From the NCBI GenBank assembly GCA_964423615.1, contig CAYRFQ010000004.1:1-64000 (forward strand): a stretch of DNA of 64,000 nucleotides, given 5' to 3'. A program made the translations under genes and the position numbers. Below the pieces are notes generated by a model that worked only from the letters and a program-made list of their open reading frames with translations, was not told the origin of the DNA and made no database searches. Below are positions 54,689 through 64,000 of this stretch, one piece after another. Within the stretch, counting starts at the first letter, position 1. The number at the start of each line of letters is the position of its first letter. The stretch is from CAYRFQ01 sp964423615 (GTDB lineage: Bacteria > Planctomycetota > Planctomycetia > Gemmatales > Gemmataceae).

Positions 54689-56977
54689 CTATGGATGTTT
54701 ACCATTTGGGGTTATTGGTTTCCCGTTGAGATGGGCAAGCGGGAGCGCTAGTTGGTTTGTGTCTTCATGTTCAGGTTCTTCATAATAGCTTGATTTCTTT
54801 TCTCGGTAGTAATCAGATTTGTATCCGTACTGAGATCGAGAGTTCTCATACCGCCCATAACCGTAAGCTTTGTTCAGACCAACTCCGTTCACGATGACCC
54901 CGAGTGTATTGACGTCCAACGAGTTCAAAATTTCTTTCGCCCGTTCGGCATCAGGACGCCCATTTTTCACGATACGAACTATGAGCAACACCCCATCAAC
55001 CCGTGGTGCGACAATAGCAGGGTCGGAAACAACTAACACAGGTGGAGTGTCTACAAGGACGAGGTCGTACTGTTCTTTCGCTACCTCCAAAAACTCATGA
55101 AAAGCGGACGAGGTTAGGAGTTCCGCCGGGTTGGCTGGTCGGGGTCCACAAGGGAGGATCGAAAGATTAGGGACCGCCGTTTCCGAAACAACTTTAGCCA
55201 ACTCATGACCATCATTCAGGACAGAAACTACACCCTTATCGTTGGAGAGTCCAAATAGTTTGTGCTGTCGAGGACGGCGGAAGTCGGCGTCGATGATTAG
55301 GACCCTCTTTCCACTTTGAGCCATGGAGACCGCCAAGTTAGCAAGCAGAGTGCTTTTGCCGTCGCTCATGTTAGGACTTGTCACTTGCAGGATTTTATGG
55401 TCCCGTCCACGCGTACTAAAGTAGAGCGATGTACGGACTCCACGGAACGCTTCCGCTTCCATGGACTTCGGTCGATGTTCTGCAGTCAGATGTGGGTCAA
55501 GTGGTGAATGATTCGCTTCGAGTTGTTCGAGAGTTTCTTTCTTGACGACTAGCTTGGGGATGTGCCCAATAATCGGCAAGCCAAGTCGTTGCCGAATCTC
55601 CTCAGGAGATCGGAAACTACGGTCCAACAATTCCAGCAGCCTGGCTACACCAAACCCGACCAGAAGTCCGCCCAGGAGAGCCAAGAGGAAAATGTTGAGT
55701 GGTCGTGGAGCGACTTGAATTCCTATCTGAGGTGCTGAAAGGACTTTGGAGTCGTATCCACCCAAGTTCTTCCCGACTTTCACTGATTCGAGCCGGTTAA
55801 GAATTTTGTCATAAAGTCTTTGGTGGTTGTCGATTTCTTTGTGCAACGTTTTGTATTCTTGAAGGACCGACCTGTTGGGTGCCAGATCTTCTCGAGCCTG
55901 TTTAATCTGAGATTTCAAAATACCGATAGTCACTTGCAGTTCTAAATACCGCTCGTTCATTCGCTCTTGTGCAAATTCTTTGATGAATTTTTTGTTGGCA
56001 GGATGACTCTGATCGCTCAGGGCTGAGATTTTTTCCCGGAAAAGTTTGATGCGTTCCAATAACACCTGCCGGTCAGGGTAATCTGGGCCAAAGTTTTGGA
56101 GCGATAACTTGGCGTCTTCTATCTCAAGGCGATCAAGTTCCTTGAGAAATTCATCTTTCACTTGTTTCGAGTTGTTCGTTGTCGATTGTTGTTTGTACTT
56201 GGGAAGCACGATTCCTGTTGCCAAACTATCCTTTAATACTTCGTATTCCATCTGTATCTCGCTGAGCTGTTTGGACCAGTTCTCGCGATCCACTTCCGTT
56301 TGGGTCTTCCCACTCTCAGTGAGTTCGGCCAGGAATGGGTTCTCCATCACCAGTGATTCGAGCTTATCTTTCTTTGTTGTAACCCCGTCGTTCAGAGTGT
56401 TTTTTGCTGACTTCATGAGCCCTATGAATTCTTCATTTTCATTCTTGTAGGTTTCCTTCAAGAACTCATCGTAACTCTCGACAATCGTAGCCAATATTAA
56501 GGCGCACTCCTCAGCCACAGGACCTCTGTATGAGAGCTTCAAGACGTTGGGCACTCCTGAACTCCCTTCGGCTTCTCGCGTAACCGAAAGGGATTTCATA
56601 ATGATCGATTTAGGGTCACCATTTCCGGAAAGACTCTTCAACTGGTCCAGTTTTCCACCTTTGAGAGCTTCGTCGGCGATGACTCCACTTTTCAAAATCA
56701 GTAGCTGTGTAGAAAGATAATCTTCCAGATAGTTCTGTCCCAACTTCAAATCATTGGGTGCAAAGACTTGTCGGTTCTTATTGATAATCAAAAGACTCGC
56801 GCTGGATTCATAGACAGGGGCTTGTCGAACGTAGTAAACGGCTCCAAGAAACATCGCGATGACTACGCATAGGAGGACAAACCACTTGGAGCGCCAAAGA
56901 ATCTCTAGCAATTTCCCAGGCCCGAAAGTGGATTCTGAGGCTTTAGATTCGAACTCAAAATCGTTCGGTTGTTGCAT
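54689..56977 (-). CDS. Wzz-type chain-length regulator fused to a BY-family tyrosine kinase
   Basis: This 762-residue inner-membrane protein starts at ATG 56977 behind GGAG (spacing 8). A Wzz domain with two transmembrane helices (WFVLLCVVIAMFLGAVYYV near residue 32; PLNIFLLALLGGLLVGFGVARLLELL near 430) brackets a long periplasmic coiled coil. The C-terminal kinase has Walker A MSDGKSTLLANLA, Walker A' VLIIDADFRRPR, and Walker B LVLVDTPPV, then a tyrosine cluster (YGYGRYENSRSQYGYKSDYY, then SSYYEEP) for autophosphorylation. It controls polymer length and export. Cytoplasmic fusion of both parts is the Gram-negative Wzc arrangement. Confidence 0.93.
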   Translation of the reverse strand: MQQPNDFEFESKASESTFGPGKLLEILWRSKWFVLLCVVIAMFLGAVYYVRQAPVYESSASLLIINKNRQVFAPNDLKLGQNYLEDYLSTQLLILKSGVIADEALKGGKLDQLKSLSGNGDPKSIIMKSLSVTREAEGSSGVPNVLKLSYRGPVAEECALILATIVESYDEFLKETYKNENEEFIGLMKSAKNTLNDGVTTKKDKLESLVMENPFLAELTESGKTQTEVDRENWSKQLSEIQMEYEVLKDSLATGIVLPKYKQQSTTNNSKQVKDEFLKELDRLEIEDAKLSLQNFGPDYPDRQVLLERIKLFREKISALSDQSHPANKKFIKEFAQERMNERYLELQVTIGILKSQIKQAREDLAPNRSVLQEYKTLHKEIDNHQRLYDKILNRLESVKVGKNLGGYDSKVLSAPQIGIQVAPRPLNIFLLALLGGLLVGFGVARLLELLDRSFRSPEEIRQRLGLPIIGHIPKLVVKKETLEQLEANHSPLDPHLTAEHRPKSMEAEAFRGVRTSLYFSTRGRDHKILQVTSPNMSDGKSTLLANLAVSMAQSGKRVLIIDADFRRPRQHKLFGLSNDKGVVSVLNDGHELAKVVSETAVPNLSILPCGPRPANPAELLTSSAFHEFLEVAKEQYDLVLVDTPPVLVVSDPAIVAPRVDGVLLIVRIVKNGRPDAERAKEILNSLDVNTLGVIVNGVGLNKAYGYGRYENSRSQYGYKSDYYREKKSSYYEEPEHEDTNQLALPLAHLNGKPITPNGKHP

Positions 56978-57200
56978 AGTATGATCTCCGCTACGCGATC
57001 GAGGGTGTTCTTATCTTTAGAAGTATCCGCACGCCTGAGCATGGTGACACGTTTTGATAGAATTTGGAAACAATCTATCATTGAACTAACTTGGGAGCGA
57101 ATAGAACGATGACTACCTGTAGGGCGAGTTAGTTAGAAAGTCGCAAAAGTCTTGACTGTTGGGAAATCACAGGCTCCTAATCCGACTATTGGTTAAAACC

Positions 57201-57827
57201 TCATCCAGTGAATGTGTAAGCGATAAGTTTTCCGTATTCAGTGAGATAAGTCACCGTTCCTTTGGACGTATGCCACCAATCGGACGCCCCGAAACCATCT
57301 GTCGGAGCAGACACGAATTGCACTCGGCTTACCTTATCATGAAGTATGGTTTGGAAAATCCATCTAGCCCGACGGGTGTGGAACGTGTTTGTCACAACGA
57401 TGAACCTGGCCTGCGGATGCTTTTCCATAAAATCGTTCAACAATCGGGCTTCGTCCGCAGTACTGCGAACCCTTTTGTACTTGGGGAGTACGATATCGTC
57501 TGCATCCACACCTCGGGCCAACAGAACTTGACGGGCAATCTCTTCCTCTTTCGGGACCAAACCGTCCTCGGCGAGAGCATTCAGTCGTGGAGTAGTCAGG
57601 ATCACCTTGGGGGCGTATCCAGCTTTGACCAATGCAGCCGCAACAAATGGACGAGTGGACTCCCCACCGCCGAGGACCATAACATAATCGGCCTTACGAG
57701 GTGGTTCAGAGACATCCAAAAACGCTCCGGCTTGCGACAACAGAAACGATCGGTTCAAGTAAAGCAGCACAAAAAATAGTACAATCACCACATACTGCAC
57801 TATGCGCCAAAACACCCGACGCTTCAT
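57201..57827 (-). CDS. DUF218/YdcF-family membrane protein
   Basis: The start is ATG 57827, which overlaps the stop of the upstream gene as ATGA, so the two are translationally coupled. The 208 residues have one N-terminal helix (IVQYVVIVLFFVLLYLN) and a DUF218 domain: ADYVMVLGGGESTRPFVAAALVKAGYAPKVILT, RSTADEARLLNDFM, FIVVTNTFHTRRARWIFQTIL and DWWHTSKGTVTYLTEYGKLI. The family (YdcF, SanA, ElyC) is linked to envelope polysaccharide and cell-wall homeostasis. It sits in the polysaccharide locus. Confidence 0.88.
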   Translation of the reverse strand: MKRRVFWRIVQYVVIVLFFVLLYLNRSFLLSQAGAFLDVSEPPRKADYVMVLGGGESTRPFVAAALVKAGYAPKVILTTPRLNALAEDGLVPKEEEIARQVLLARGVDADDIVLPKYKRVRSTADEARLLNDFMEKHPQARFIVVTNTFHTRRARWIFQTILHDKVSRVQFVSAPTDGFGASDWWHTSKGTVTYLTEYGKLIAYTFTG

Positions 57828-58582
57828 TGGTCGAGTTTCCGAAGACTGCTTTCGTACTTGTCCGGATTCCACTCCTCCGGTTCCTCCGTTTCACCACAAC
57901 ATATGACATGTGTACAAGAAACATAGTTCGTGAAGAGTGCCAAGACACCCTGTTTGCTGTGCCACCAGTTATCTTCATGGAACCATCTATGAACGCACGG
58001 CTTGATGGAAACTCTACTGAGTCGGGATTCATCGATGGTTCTGGCAAAGACACAACGCCAGTACCCGCTCCGAAATTGATCACACAAAACAAGCAACGTC
58101 TCGTCAGGATGATCCTTCAACCAATTTTCAATTCCACGTGCCTTGGACCAATCCCCACGCCCTGGGCATGGACAATAAATAAGCTCACCATCCGGAACCC
58201 CTAGACGGTTGAGTTCTTTAATTCCGATTGCTTTCACATCTGGCCGAATACCCATCGTCTCCAAGCGGTTTTGTTCCGGAGCCAACACCAGAATCTTGTT
58301 GACTTCTTTGTCGTGGTAGAGTCGGCTCGCGATTGCATATCCATTGTCTGCTTGGAGATTCAGAACGATCGTTGTTGACCTAACCGAATCACTCGCAATG
58401 ATCCCGCGGCTAAGTCCCTTCAAGATGGGCAATCGAAACAAATACAGAAGGCCCAACAAAATCAAGAAGATAACCAGACGCCAAAGCCAACGAAGCTTCG
58501 CCTTCGGCTTCGACGTCGAGGCATCAGGTTGCGAAGTTGTTGCACCTTCTGAGGTGGAGTGTTGTTCGGTGGGTTCTTGCAT
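57824..58582 (-). CDS. Divergent DUF218-type membrane protein, paralogue of its neighbour
   Basis: This 252-residue protein has a Ser/Thr/Gln-rich cytoplasmic tail and a transmembrane helix (LWRLVIFLILLGLLYLF, about 33-49). The body matches the downstream DUF218 protein in order and in key blocks: TIVLNLQADNGYAIASRLY, LLVLCDQFRSGYWRCVFARTI, NWWHSKQGVLALFTNYV against the neighbour's DWWHTSKGTVTYLTEYG. The glycine-rich VLGGG start is replaced by VLNLQ, and the usual RSTADEA region is lost, so catalysis may be gone. The stop overlaps the neighbour's ATG. Confidence 0.75.
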   Translation of the reverse strand: MQEPTEQHSTSEGATTSQPDASTSKPKAKLRWLWRLVIFLILLGLLYLFRLPILKGLSRGIIASDSVRSTTIVLNLQADNGYAIASRLYHDKEVNKILVLAPEQNRLETMGIRPDVKAIGIKELNRLGVPDGELIYCPCPGRGDWSKARGIENWLKDHPDETLLVLCDQFRSGYWRCVFARTIDESRLSRVSIKPCVHRWFHEDNWWHSKQGVLALFTNYVSCTHVICCGETEEPEEWNPDKYESSLRKLDQ

Positions 58583-58780
58583 CAGGCGTTGAACAAATCT
58601 TGAGTGAAGACGATTGATGTCTGGCCGATGAAGCCTACAAGGTCAGTAGTCATATTGTTTTCCGACGCCTCAACCAGTTTGATAGCCAAGACTAAACCTC
58701 TCCGGGAGCAGCGGACTGTTATTTATCGAATCTCAACTTTCGGCGACAGCTGGCAAACCGACCAAACAGCTCATGTAGCC

Positions 58781-59110
58781 TCAATAGTCATCGTTCGGTG
58801 GAAGGTAGTATTCTCCAAGGTGCGCTGCACATTCCAATCCAGAAAAAAGTACCGCACGCCGATCATTGAGCCAGATCCTCTCAGCTAAAAACAACAAATG
58901 AGCAGCATTGACCGCAGTGAGATCCCCATATAGTCGAGATGGCACGTTGACTCGTAAATCAGACTCCCAAAAACCGCAGACTCCGTCCCCGTGGACTGCA
59001 AAGCGTGGCTTGCTCCAGTTAAAGGGAACAAAATATATGCCGGACGAACGAGAGCTAATGACTCTAATCACATCAACAGTAGCCAATATGATTGTGGACG
59101 TGTTCACCAT
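58781..59110 (-). CDS. Hypothetical small protein upstream of the DUF218 pair
   Basis: The 109-residue frame starts at ATG 59110 but has no visible ribosome site. It reads TSTIILATVDVIRVISSRSS, then a WESDLRVNVPSRLYGDLTAVNAAHLLFLAERIWLNDRRAVLFSGLECAAHLGEYYLPPNDDY region with amphipathic helices (part ESDLRVNVPSRLYGDL). No family is recognised. It lies in the same direction as the downstream DUF218 genes, with a 198-base gap. Real coding is likely but not certain. Confidence 0.45.
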   Translation of the reverse strand: MVNTSTIILATVDVIRVISSRSSGIYFVPFNWSKPRFAVHGDGVCGFWESDLRVNVPSRLYGDLTAVNAAHLLFLAERIWLNDRRAVLFSGLECAAHLGEYYLPPNDDY

Positions 59111-59410
59111 GTGTTGTCATGTATGAACAGGCCGGAAGGAGTCAAAAATAGATAACTTGAATTTCGCAGGTAAGAATCCAGGTTCACAGTAATCCGCATC
59201 GATCAAACCTAACTATTGCGTCATCATCAAGCCGCACAATAGAAAGAGAGATTGTCTATTGAAAAATCGAACGAACACTCCGGGATTGTAGCTGAACTTC
59301 AGTCGTCCATTTCTCATAGACGTTGTGTGATCAACATACGCTCTATGTAGTTAGTAGGACAGGATATCACAGAGAATGATTCTCAAATTGCAAATTTTAT
59401 GACGAAGTTA

Positions 59411-59584
59411 CCAACATCGTAACACTTTACTGATCTGAAGTAGCCATTTTCACAAGCTGCTACGGCTCAACAACTTGCGGAAAAATCGAACTTCTGGGCC
59501 TGCTTTTTCCTTGACAGCACAAAGTGTTGACCAGCTTACGGTTATGGAAATCTACTTCAGACCAGTAAAGTGTTACCCAACATC
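59411..59584. mobile_element. 158-bp miniature transposable element with 25-bp inverted repeats and 8-bp target duplication
   Basis: GTAACACTTTACTG at 59419 opens a 25-bp end that is matched by the reverse complement at 59552-59576 with 24 of 25 positions equal. CCAACATC occurs directly outside both ends (59411-59418 and 59577-59584), a perfect 8-bp target duplication. A GTAA terminus with 8-bp duplications is the IS66-family pattern. The 158-bp element has no coding capacity. Confidence 0.8.
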
Positions 59585-59834
59585 TTCGGTGAAAGCGTAG
59601 CACACCGTTAATATATTGTCAATGTGAGGGTCAGAAAATCTAGGCAACTTAAAGCATGATTCTCCAATCATACCTACAATTCAAATCGCGCACTTCATAC
59701 CCAAACCACAACTAATTATCTTAAACGATGTATAATTAACCTTTACACAATAGACCGCCAGTTAAAACAGTTCTCCCACTCCTGAGAAAGTCCTGTCCGA
59801 ATACAGTTCTCCTCGAATCCTAAAGAAGAAAGCC

Positions 59835-60446
59835 TCAAGTATAGTGTGTTTCATGTCTCTGCTGAGTGGCTTGCTTTCCATCTCCAAGTGGATGAAGCAT
59901 CCACCGCTCCACCTCAATAGAAACCCCTTGCTTGAGAAATTGGACTTCAACACAAAATCGTAACCCGTTCTTGGTGTCCACTAACATCCCCTCAAACCCA
60001 GCAAATCCACCGGCAATGATCCTCACGGGCTGTCCTGCTTCCAGATTGGCCACAGGGTGTACTGCTTCTCTCCCACACACAAGGTGGTACACCTGGCGTA
60101 AGTCGGAATGGAGCCGATTCTGGTCGACAACTGGAAGCACGCTAACAATTTGGTTCGTTTTAAGTGCGGAAAGTCGGGCCTCTTGATCTCCTCTCAAGAA
60201 GATGTAACCAGGAAACAGCGGATGCTTGGCTTTGGTAGGACGCTTACTGCTTCTCGACACTCGTTCATACAGAGGCAAGAAAAAAGAGAGACCAAGTTGC
60301 AAGAATTTTCTCGCCAGAGCTTTCTCTGCACGAGGATGTGTATGCAAAACCCACCAACGTTCCTCGTGATGGTCCGGTAGTTCGTGGAACTCGACATCAA
60401 AGAGCTTTTCTGGATGAAGCAAATATTCAGAGGCGCGAGATATCAT
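59835..60446 (-). CDS. NusG/RfaH-like specialised transcription elongation factor
   Basis: ATG 60446 is preceded by CAGGAGA (spacing 6); the frame continues to 60575 without a better site. The 203 residues contain an NGN domain (EERWWVLHTHPRAEKALARKFLQLG, HPLFPGYIFLRGD) and a KOW region (ANLEAGQPVRIIAGGFAGFEGMLVD). RfaH/UpxY/LoaP-type paralogues help RNA polymerase read long polysaccharide operons. It probably controls the leftward polysaccharide genes downstream of it. Confidence 0.9.
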   Translation of the reverse strand: MISRASEYLLHPEKLFDVEFHELPDHHEERWWVLHTHPRAEKALARKFLQLGLSFFLPLYERVSRSSKRPTKAKHPLFPGYIFLRGDQEARLSALKTNQIVSVLPVVDQNRLHSDLRQVYHLVCGREAVHPVANLEAGQPVRIIAGGFAGFEGMLVDTKNGLRFCVEVQFLKQGVSIEVERWMLHPLGDGKQATQQRHETHYT

Positions 60447-62152
60447 GAAAGTCTCCTGCGTGTAATCCTTCTGAACGATGTTGCAATCCGAAGCACCGTA
60501 AATAGTCTTGGCACTCTCGGAGACCCTCCAGGCAGCAACCATTAAGCTGACAGTAACATCCTTTACTTCTGGCATTCACACGATACTACCCAAGTGAACG
60601 CAATCTCAACAAAGCATTTTTCTATCCAATTTTGTACAAATTCGCAATCTTTTCGATCAAACGCTACCGATAAACTTGTTTTAGCCTAAATAACTTGACA
60701 CTTGTGATGACTTTTTGTTGACACTACATCAAGCTCCCCTAGCCAAGGACGAAGCACACGGTGCAACTCCTTTAAATATGTAACATGTTATTTGATTGTC
60801 GGCCCTTGCGGGGCGCTCGATCTAAAATTTAGGTTTAAACCCACAAAACCAAAGGACCTCGACAAACCCGACACTCGTTCACCCGATCGATTGTGCCAGG
60901 GACTATATCCGAGCAGTCCTCAATGGTTCTGCCGACTCGTACCCAAAGCAGAGCACTGCCACCATCATTTGGATGTTGGAGCATTTTCACTATCGGAATG
61001 CACAGTCCGAATATTTCAGACATCCATACTGCTTGCTTGTGCACATCGAGAGGCAGGAATCTCAACGTGACCTCGAACACGCAGCAACGACAATCGTTTT
61101 CCCAAAGTCCATTTGTAAGAAAAAGGCGTCGCCAACGCTTGGGAAACTTACCGACGCTCCGGTAAGTTGTGGGGTTGGGTTTTCCACCTTGTTTTGGGGT
61201 AAGTGGAAAATCGTTATGAAAGCAAAAATCGTCCGGAATGATCGACAGGGAGAAATCGACCACAATGAATTGAAGATCAGCTCATACCTCCAATTCTATT
61301 GCTCTCTTTTAATACTGGAGGAAACCTATATCGTCAAGGACAATTCTAAGCAAAACACGGATAACTTTCGCTTTCTTTTTTGGTCGTCTCATGCAGAGTC
61401 TGGGTTTTCTTTTGTAGCACTGTGGTTGCGTTGCTCGGAGTTCGAGGTCAAAGCTAAAAGACTTAGTCAAACACGGTGCAAAACCAGAACAAAGACTCCT
61501 CTTCTACAAAGATTTTTGCATTTACATCCATACTTGATTTATACTGGTTTTGACGAATTGAAAAAAAAATAGTTCCCATAACTCCGGAAGATTTCGGGAT
61601 TCTGAGCTTTGGGTGCTCTTTCACGGAACTTGCAGCCTAACTACCGGTCCATTCTTAAATAAACAACCTATGTACTGCAGATCATTCGCCAATTCGAGAA
61701 CGGAAAGAAAGAAAGCGAAACATCAGCTTCAGGAAACACAATTCGTGGGCCCTACGTCGAACTCTCATCCCACGACCAAGCAATTTCAACCAAAGGAAAT
61801 CCCAAAGAGGGAAACGCCAATGAATCCGGTAAGCTTTCGTCGCACACCTCGGAGTCTGCTTGGTTCCACCAAGGACGTTGGCTCGCTGTTTCCGGACTGG
61901 TGGTCAAATCGTCTCGATAACTGTCGAGACCATGGTCCGAGAGACGAAGGCATTCGGGCGGCAACTTCTCTTCCGCCCGGTTCATGGAACCACCAATCAA
62001 AATGACAGTTCGTCGCCAGCAAAGTTCACACGATTTCGGCGTTGATCAATGAAAATCGATGAGGGGCCCACGGGACCGGCCATGTTCATGGAAAGCTTAC
62101 GGTCGAACAAACAACCACGGCCAATCACCGAGAAAGCTCTGCCGTCCTTTGT
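60447..62152. other. Long stretch without a supportable gene
   Basis: About 1.7 kb upstream of the NusG-like gene. Open frames of 143-199 codons exist (minus 60835-61263, plus 60973-61572), but they overlap each other, lack ribosome sites and show no domain, so neither is called. A short frame after 61820 (MNPVSFRRTPRSLLGSTKDVG) has AGAGGGAAA upstream but is also unrecognised. The region may be decayed DNA or carry regulatory sequences for the antiterminator. Confidence 0.4.
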
Positions 62153-63331
62153 CTATTTCGCTGAAAGCTTCCACACGGTAATTCCCTCCGGAGTTACGAC
62201 GGCGATCGCTTCGTTCTTGGAAGAAAACACCACATGGTAAGCAGACCCAGAAGTCTTCGCCTCGCCAATTTTCTTCCCGCTTTTCAAATTCCAAATGACA
62301 AGCTTTTCGAAACCAGCGAGGGCAACAAGTTGCCCATCGAGTGAGAAGCCCAAGTGGCCGTAGCTAAAATTGACTGGAATGGCCTTGTGGGTCTTGTTCG
62401 TTTCGATGTCAAACAACCTCACCTCGAATGGAAAGTTCGTCCCTTGCAGGAACGCCAGATGTTCTCCGCTCGGGGTCAGCATCGGCTTGGTCCAGGTGTC
62501 CTTGAGACTCACCTCAGTCAAAGTGTTCTCGGTCGAGTCCCAAACGGGCATAGAGGACTTTTTCTCGTGAGTATGGAGCGCAACCACTGTTCCATCACGC
62601 GAAAAAGAGAGTCGGGCGAAATCGGGAACGTTCTTCCAGGAGCTGACTTTGCCGGTCTCCACATCGATCGAAGCTACAGTGGTTCCTTCAATCTTCTTTT
62701 CCTTCACAAGGAACTTCCGTGCGAGGATAGTAGTTCCGTTTGGAGAAAGATGAATGTCACTCGTTTGTGCTGGAGCTTCTAACTTCTTCAAAAGTTTGCC
62801 AGTTCGAACGTCCCAAACCACAATCTCTGGAGTCGCCGCCGTTCCGAATGACAAGTAGCCGAACCGTTGACCATCTATGGAAAGAGACGGAGTGAAGAAA
62901 CCCTTCGGTAGCTCGATCTCGACTTGACCTTCTTTCTTGGTCTCGAGATCCAGACTCGCAAAGTTCACATCGTTACTCTTTTGATCGTGTTCGACCCACA
63001 CGACCTTGGCTTCCGTGGGGAAGCCAATTCCTGAAATGAACTTCTCCTTGCCCTTCTTGACAAACGACTGCCGTACAAGCTCTAGTTCGTCGAGTTCCTT
63101 TGGGACCGATTTCGTTGTGGAGGTGGTTTTTTCCTTGCTTTTAGTGTTGCTAGCTTTCTCTGGCGTCTCAGACTTCTCAGGGTCAGACGTTTCAAGTTCT
63201 TGCTTGGCTTTTTTTGTTGTCGATTTAGGTCCTTCCTCCACTTCACCGAAGTTGGCACCACAGCCAGTCAGAGAGCACAAAAATACACAATAGAAAATCA
63301 TCCATGTCGTAAATCCAGCAATCCTTCGCAT
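62153..63331 (-). CDS. Lipoprotein with WD40-like propeller repeats
   Basis: ATG 63331 has AGGAGA 6 bases upstream. The 392 residues open with a lipoprotein signal ending in CSLTGC (about residue 24), followed by a Lys/Thr/Glu-rich linker (residues 32-75: KSTTKKAKQELETSDPEKSE). The rest contains WD40/YVTN-like blades: VWDVRTGKLLKKLEAP, HLSPNGTTILARK, LSFSRDGTVVALHTHE, FSLDGQLVALAGFEKLVIWNLKSGKKIGE and ITVWKLSAK. It is a membrane-attached scaffold or sensor of unknown partner. Confidence 0.85.
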   Translation of the reverse strand: MRRIAGFTTWMIFYCVFLCSLTGCGANFGEVEEGPKSTTKKAKQELETSDPEKSETPEKASNTKSKEKTTSTTKSVPKELDELELVRQSFVKKGKEKFISGIGFPTEAKVVWVEHDQKSNDVNFASLDLETKKEGQVEIELPKGFFTPSLSIDGQRFGYLSFGTAATPEIVVWDVRTGKLLKKLEAPAQTSDIHLSPNGTTILARKFLVKEKKIEGTTVASIDVETGKVSSWKNVPDFARLSFSRDGTVVALHTHEKKSSMPVWDSTENTLTEVSLKDTWTKPMLTPSGEHLAFLQGTNFPFEVRLFDIETNKTHKAIPVNFSYGHLGFSLDGQLVALAGFEKLVIWNLKSGKKIGEAKTSGSAYHVVFSSKNEAIAVVTPEGITVWKLSAK

Positions 63332-64000
63332 TGTACTTCTCCTGAATTGCAAACGAGGCCACTGGTGGCAGATCATTCTCCGAGCATGCCTCGCATCAAG
63401 TTTCTTGCTCCAGTTGCAGACTTGCCCCAACCGGATGGACGTGCGGAATTATAATTTAGGCAGTTTTGTGGAAAAAAAGCAAGATTGGTCTCGGCTGATG
63501 GCAGGGCAGTTTGATATTCGAGGTTGTCTAGGAAACTGTCAAAGTAAACAGGTTCTCCCAAATGCCAACAGCACCAAAAACACTCATCCGCAACTTTTAA
63601 GTACCCTTGTGGCGATTGTGGACAATTGTCACAAGAATGTGTGCGAAGGTTTTGTTAGGACCCAACCCCCTGTCGACGTCGTTACTCACCCATCAGGACA
63701 GGCTCCATCTTCTTTTCACGATCCCTAAATCACATTCAAGCTCGAAAAGCCCTTGGAAACGCTCAGGCACAGAAAACCACATGGCCTTAAATGGAATTGC
63801 AACCATTCGAGGTCATCGTCACAAATCGTTGTAGGTAACGTTCGCTTCGAGAACTCGAGTGAAGAGAGTCAGATAAGCAATACACTTGATATGTTGACGT
63901 GTGATAGTCTCAGAGTTGGACTAGACGTCAAAGTAGAGATGCGTCAATTGTGCGATACACGAGAGGCCGCTTGTTGAAGGACCAGCTGTTGGATCCGAAA
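63332..64000. other. Right-hand end of the window without a recognised gene
   Basis: About 670 bases. Short frames occur, but no ribosome site, domain or repeat stood out, and no frame runs off the right edge convincingly. Confidence 0.35.

Noticed and set aside
60835..61263. 142-codon frame on the minus strand
   Set aside because: It overlaps another long frame on the other strand, has no ribosome site and no recognisable family.
60973..61572. 199-codon frame on the plus strand
   Set aside because: Its composition is irregular (Cys, Trp and Leu mixed with basic runs), it has no start signal and no domain.

Overview
This window reads as a chromosome segment of a planctomycete. The evidence is a set of families that are typical of that phylum: a PSD1/DUF1587-type cytochrome protein (cut by the left edge), DUF1559, DUF1552 and DUF1501 proteins, a TIGR03067-like protein, an ECF sigma factor paired with a zinc-finger Ser/Thr kinase, and large secreted proteins carrying VEQLDSRLLLS or LEDRFAPATL motifs near the N-terminus. 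Genus cannot be read from the sequence. No rRNA, tRNA or CRISPR array was recognised.

Layout. 1-3.1 kb: partial PSD1 gene and a secreted hypothetical. 3.1-3.5 kb: two copies of a 105-bp inverted-repeat element. 4.0-8.9 kb: a divergent arsR and a tight operon of DUF1559 pilin-like protein, MFS permease, PhyH dioxygenase and an ArsI-type C-As lyase fused to a half methyltransferase; this is the best candidate for an undescribed system (organoarsenical detoxification). 9.4-11.3 kb: a graveyard with a broken DUF1552 gene, an IS5-like element and a third 105-bp element. 11.9-17.3 kb: an operon for a ThuA-like protein, a six-haem cytochrome and a beta-propeller dehydrogenase-like protein. 17.6-19.1 kb: recQ. 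19.7-24.0 kb: ECF sigma factor, kinase and secreted protein, all leftward. 24.3-27.7 kb: sialate O-acetylesterase, fourth 105-bp element, dead transposase.

28-40.3 kb is mostly housekeeping: orphan DNA methyltransferase, PhzF, PfkB kinase, APH-like kinase, long-chain-type acyl-CoA dehydrogenase, ftsY, PHP phosphoesterase, nusB, ispD, a TIGR03067-like protein, and prpC-prpB of the methylcitrate cycle. The spacer after prpB holds nine phased 11-bp repeats. 41.2-48.3 kb: a PQQ-propeller membrane protein, a YihX-like HAD phosphatase, a DUF1501 protein and a beta-helix/RTX secreted protein.

48.4-60.4 kb is an exopolysaccharide export locus: O-antigen ligase/polymerase-like protein with TPRs, lipoprotein, Wza-like exporter, Wzz/BY-kinase, two tandem DUF218-type proteins and a NusG/RfaH-like antiterminator. 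It has no glycosyltransferases, so the sugar-building genes must be elsewhere. A 158-bp miniature transposable element with perfect 8-bp target duplications sits inside it. The last 3.5 kb holds a WD40-like lipoprotein and long stretches without a supportable gene.
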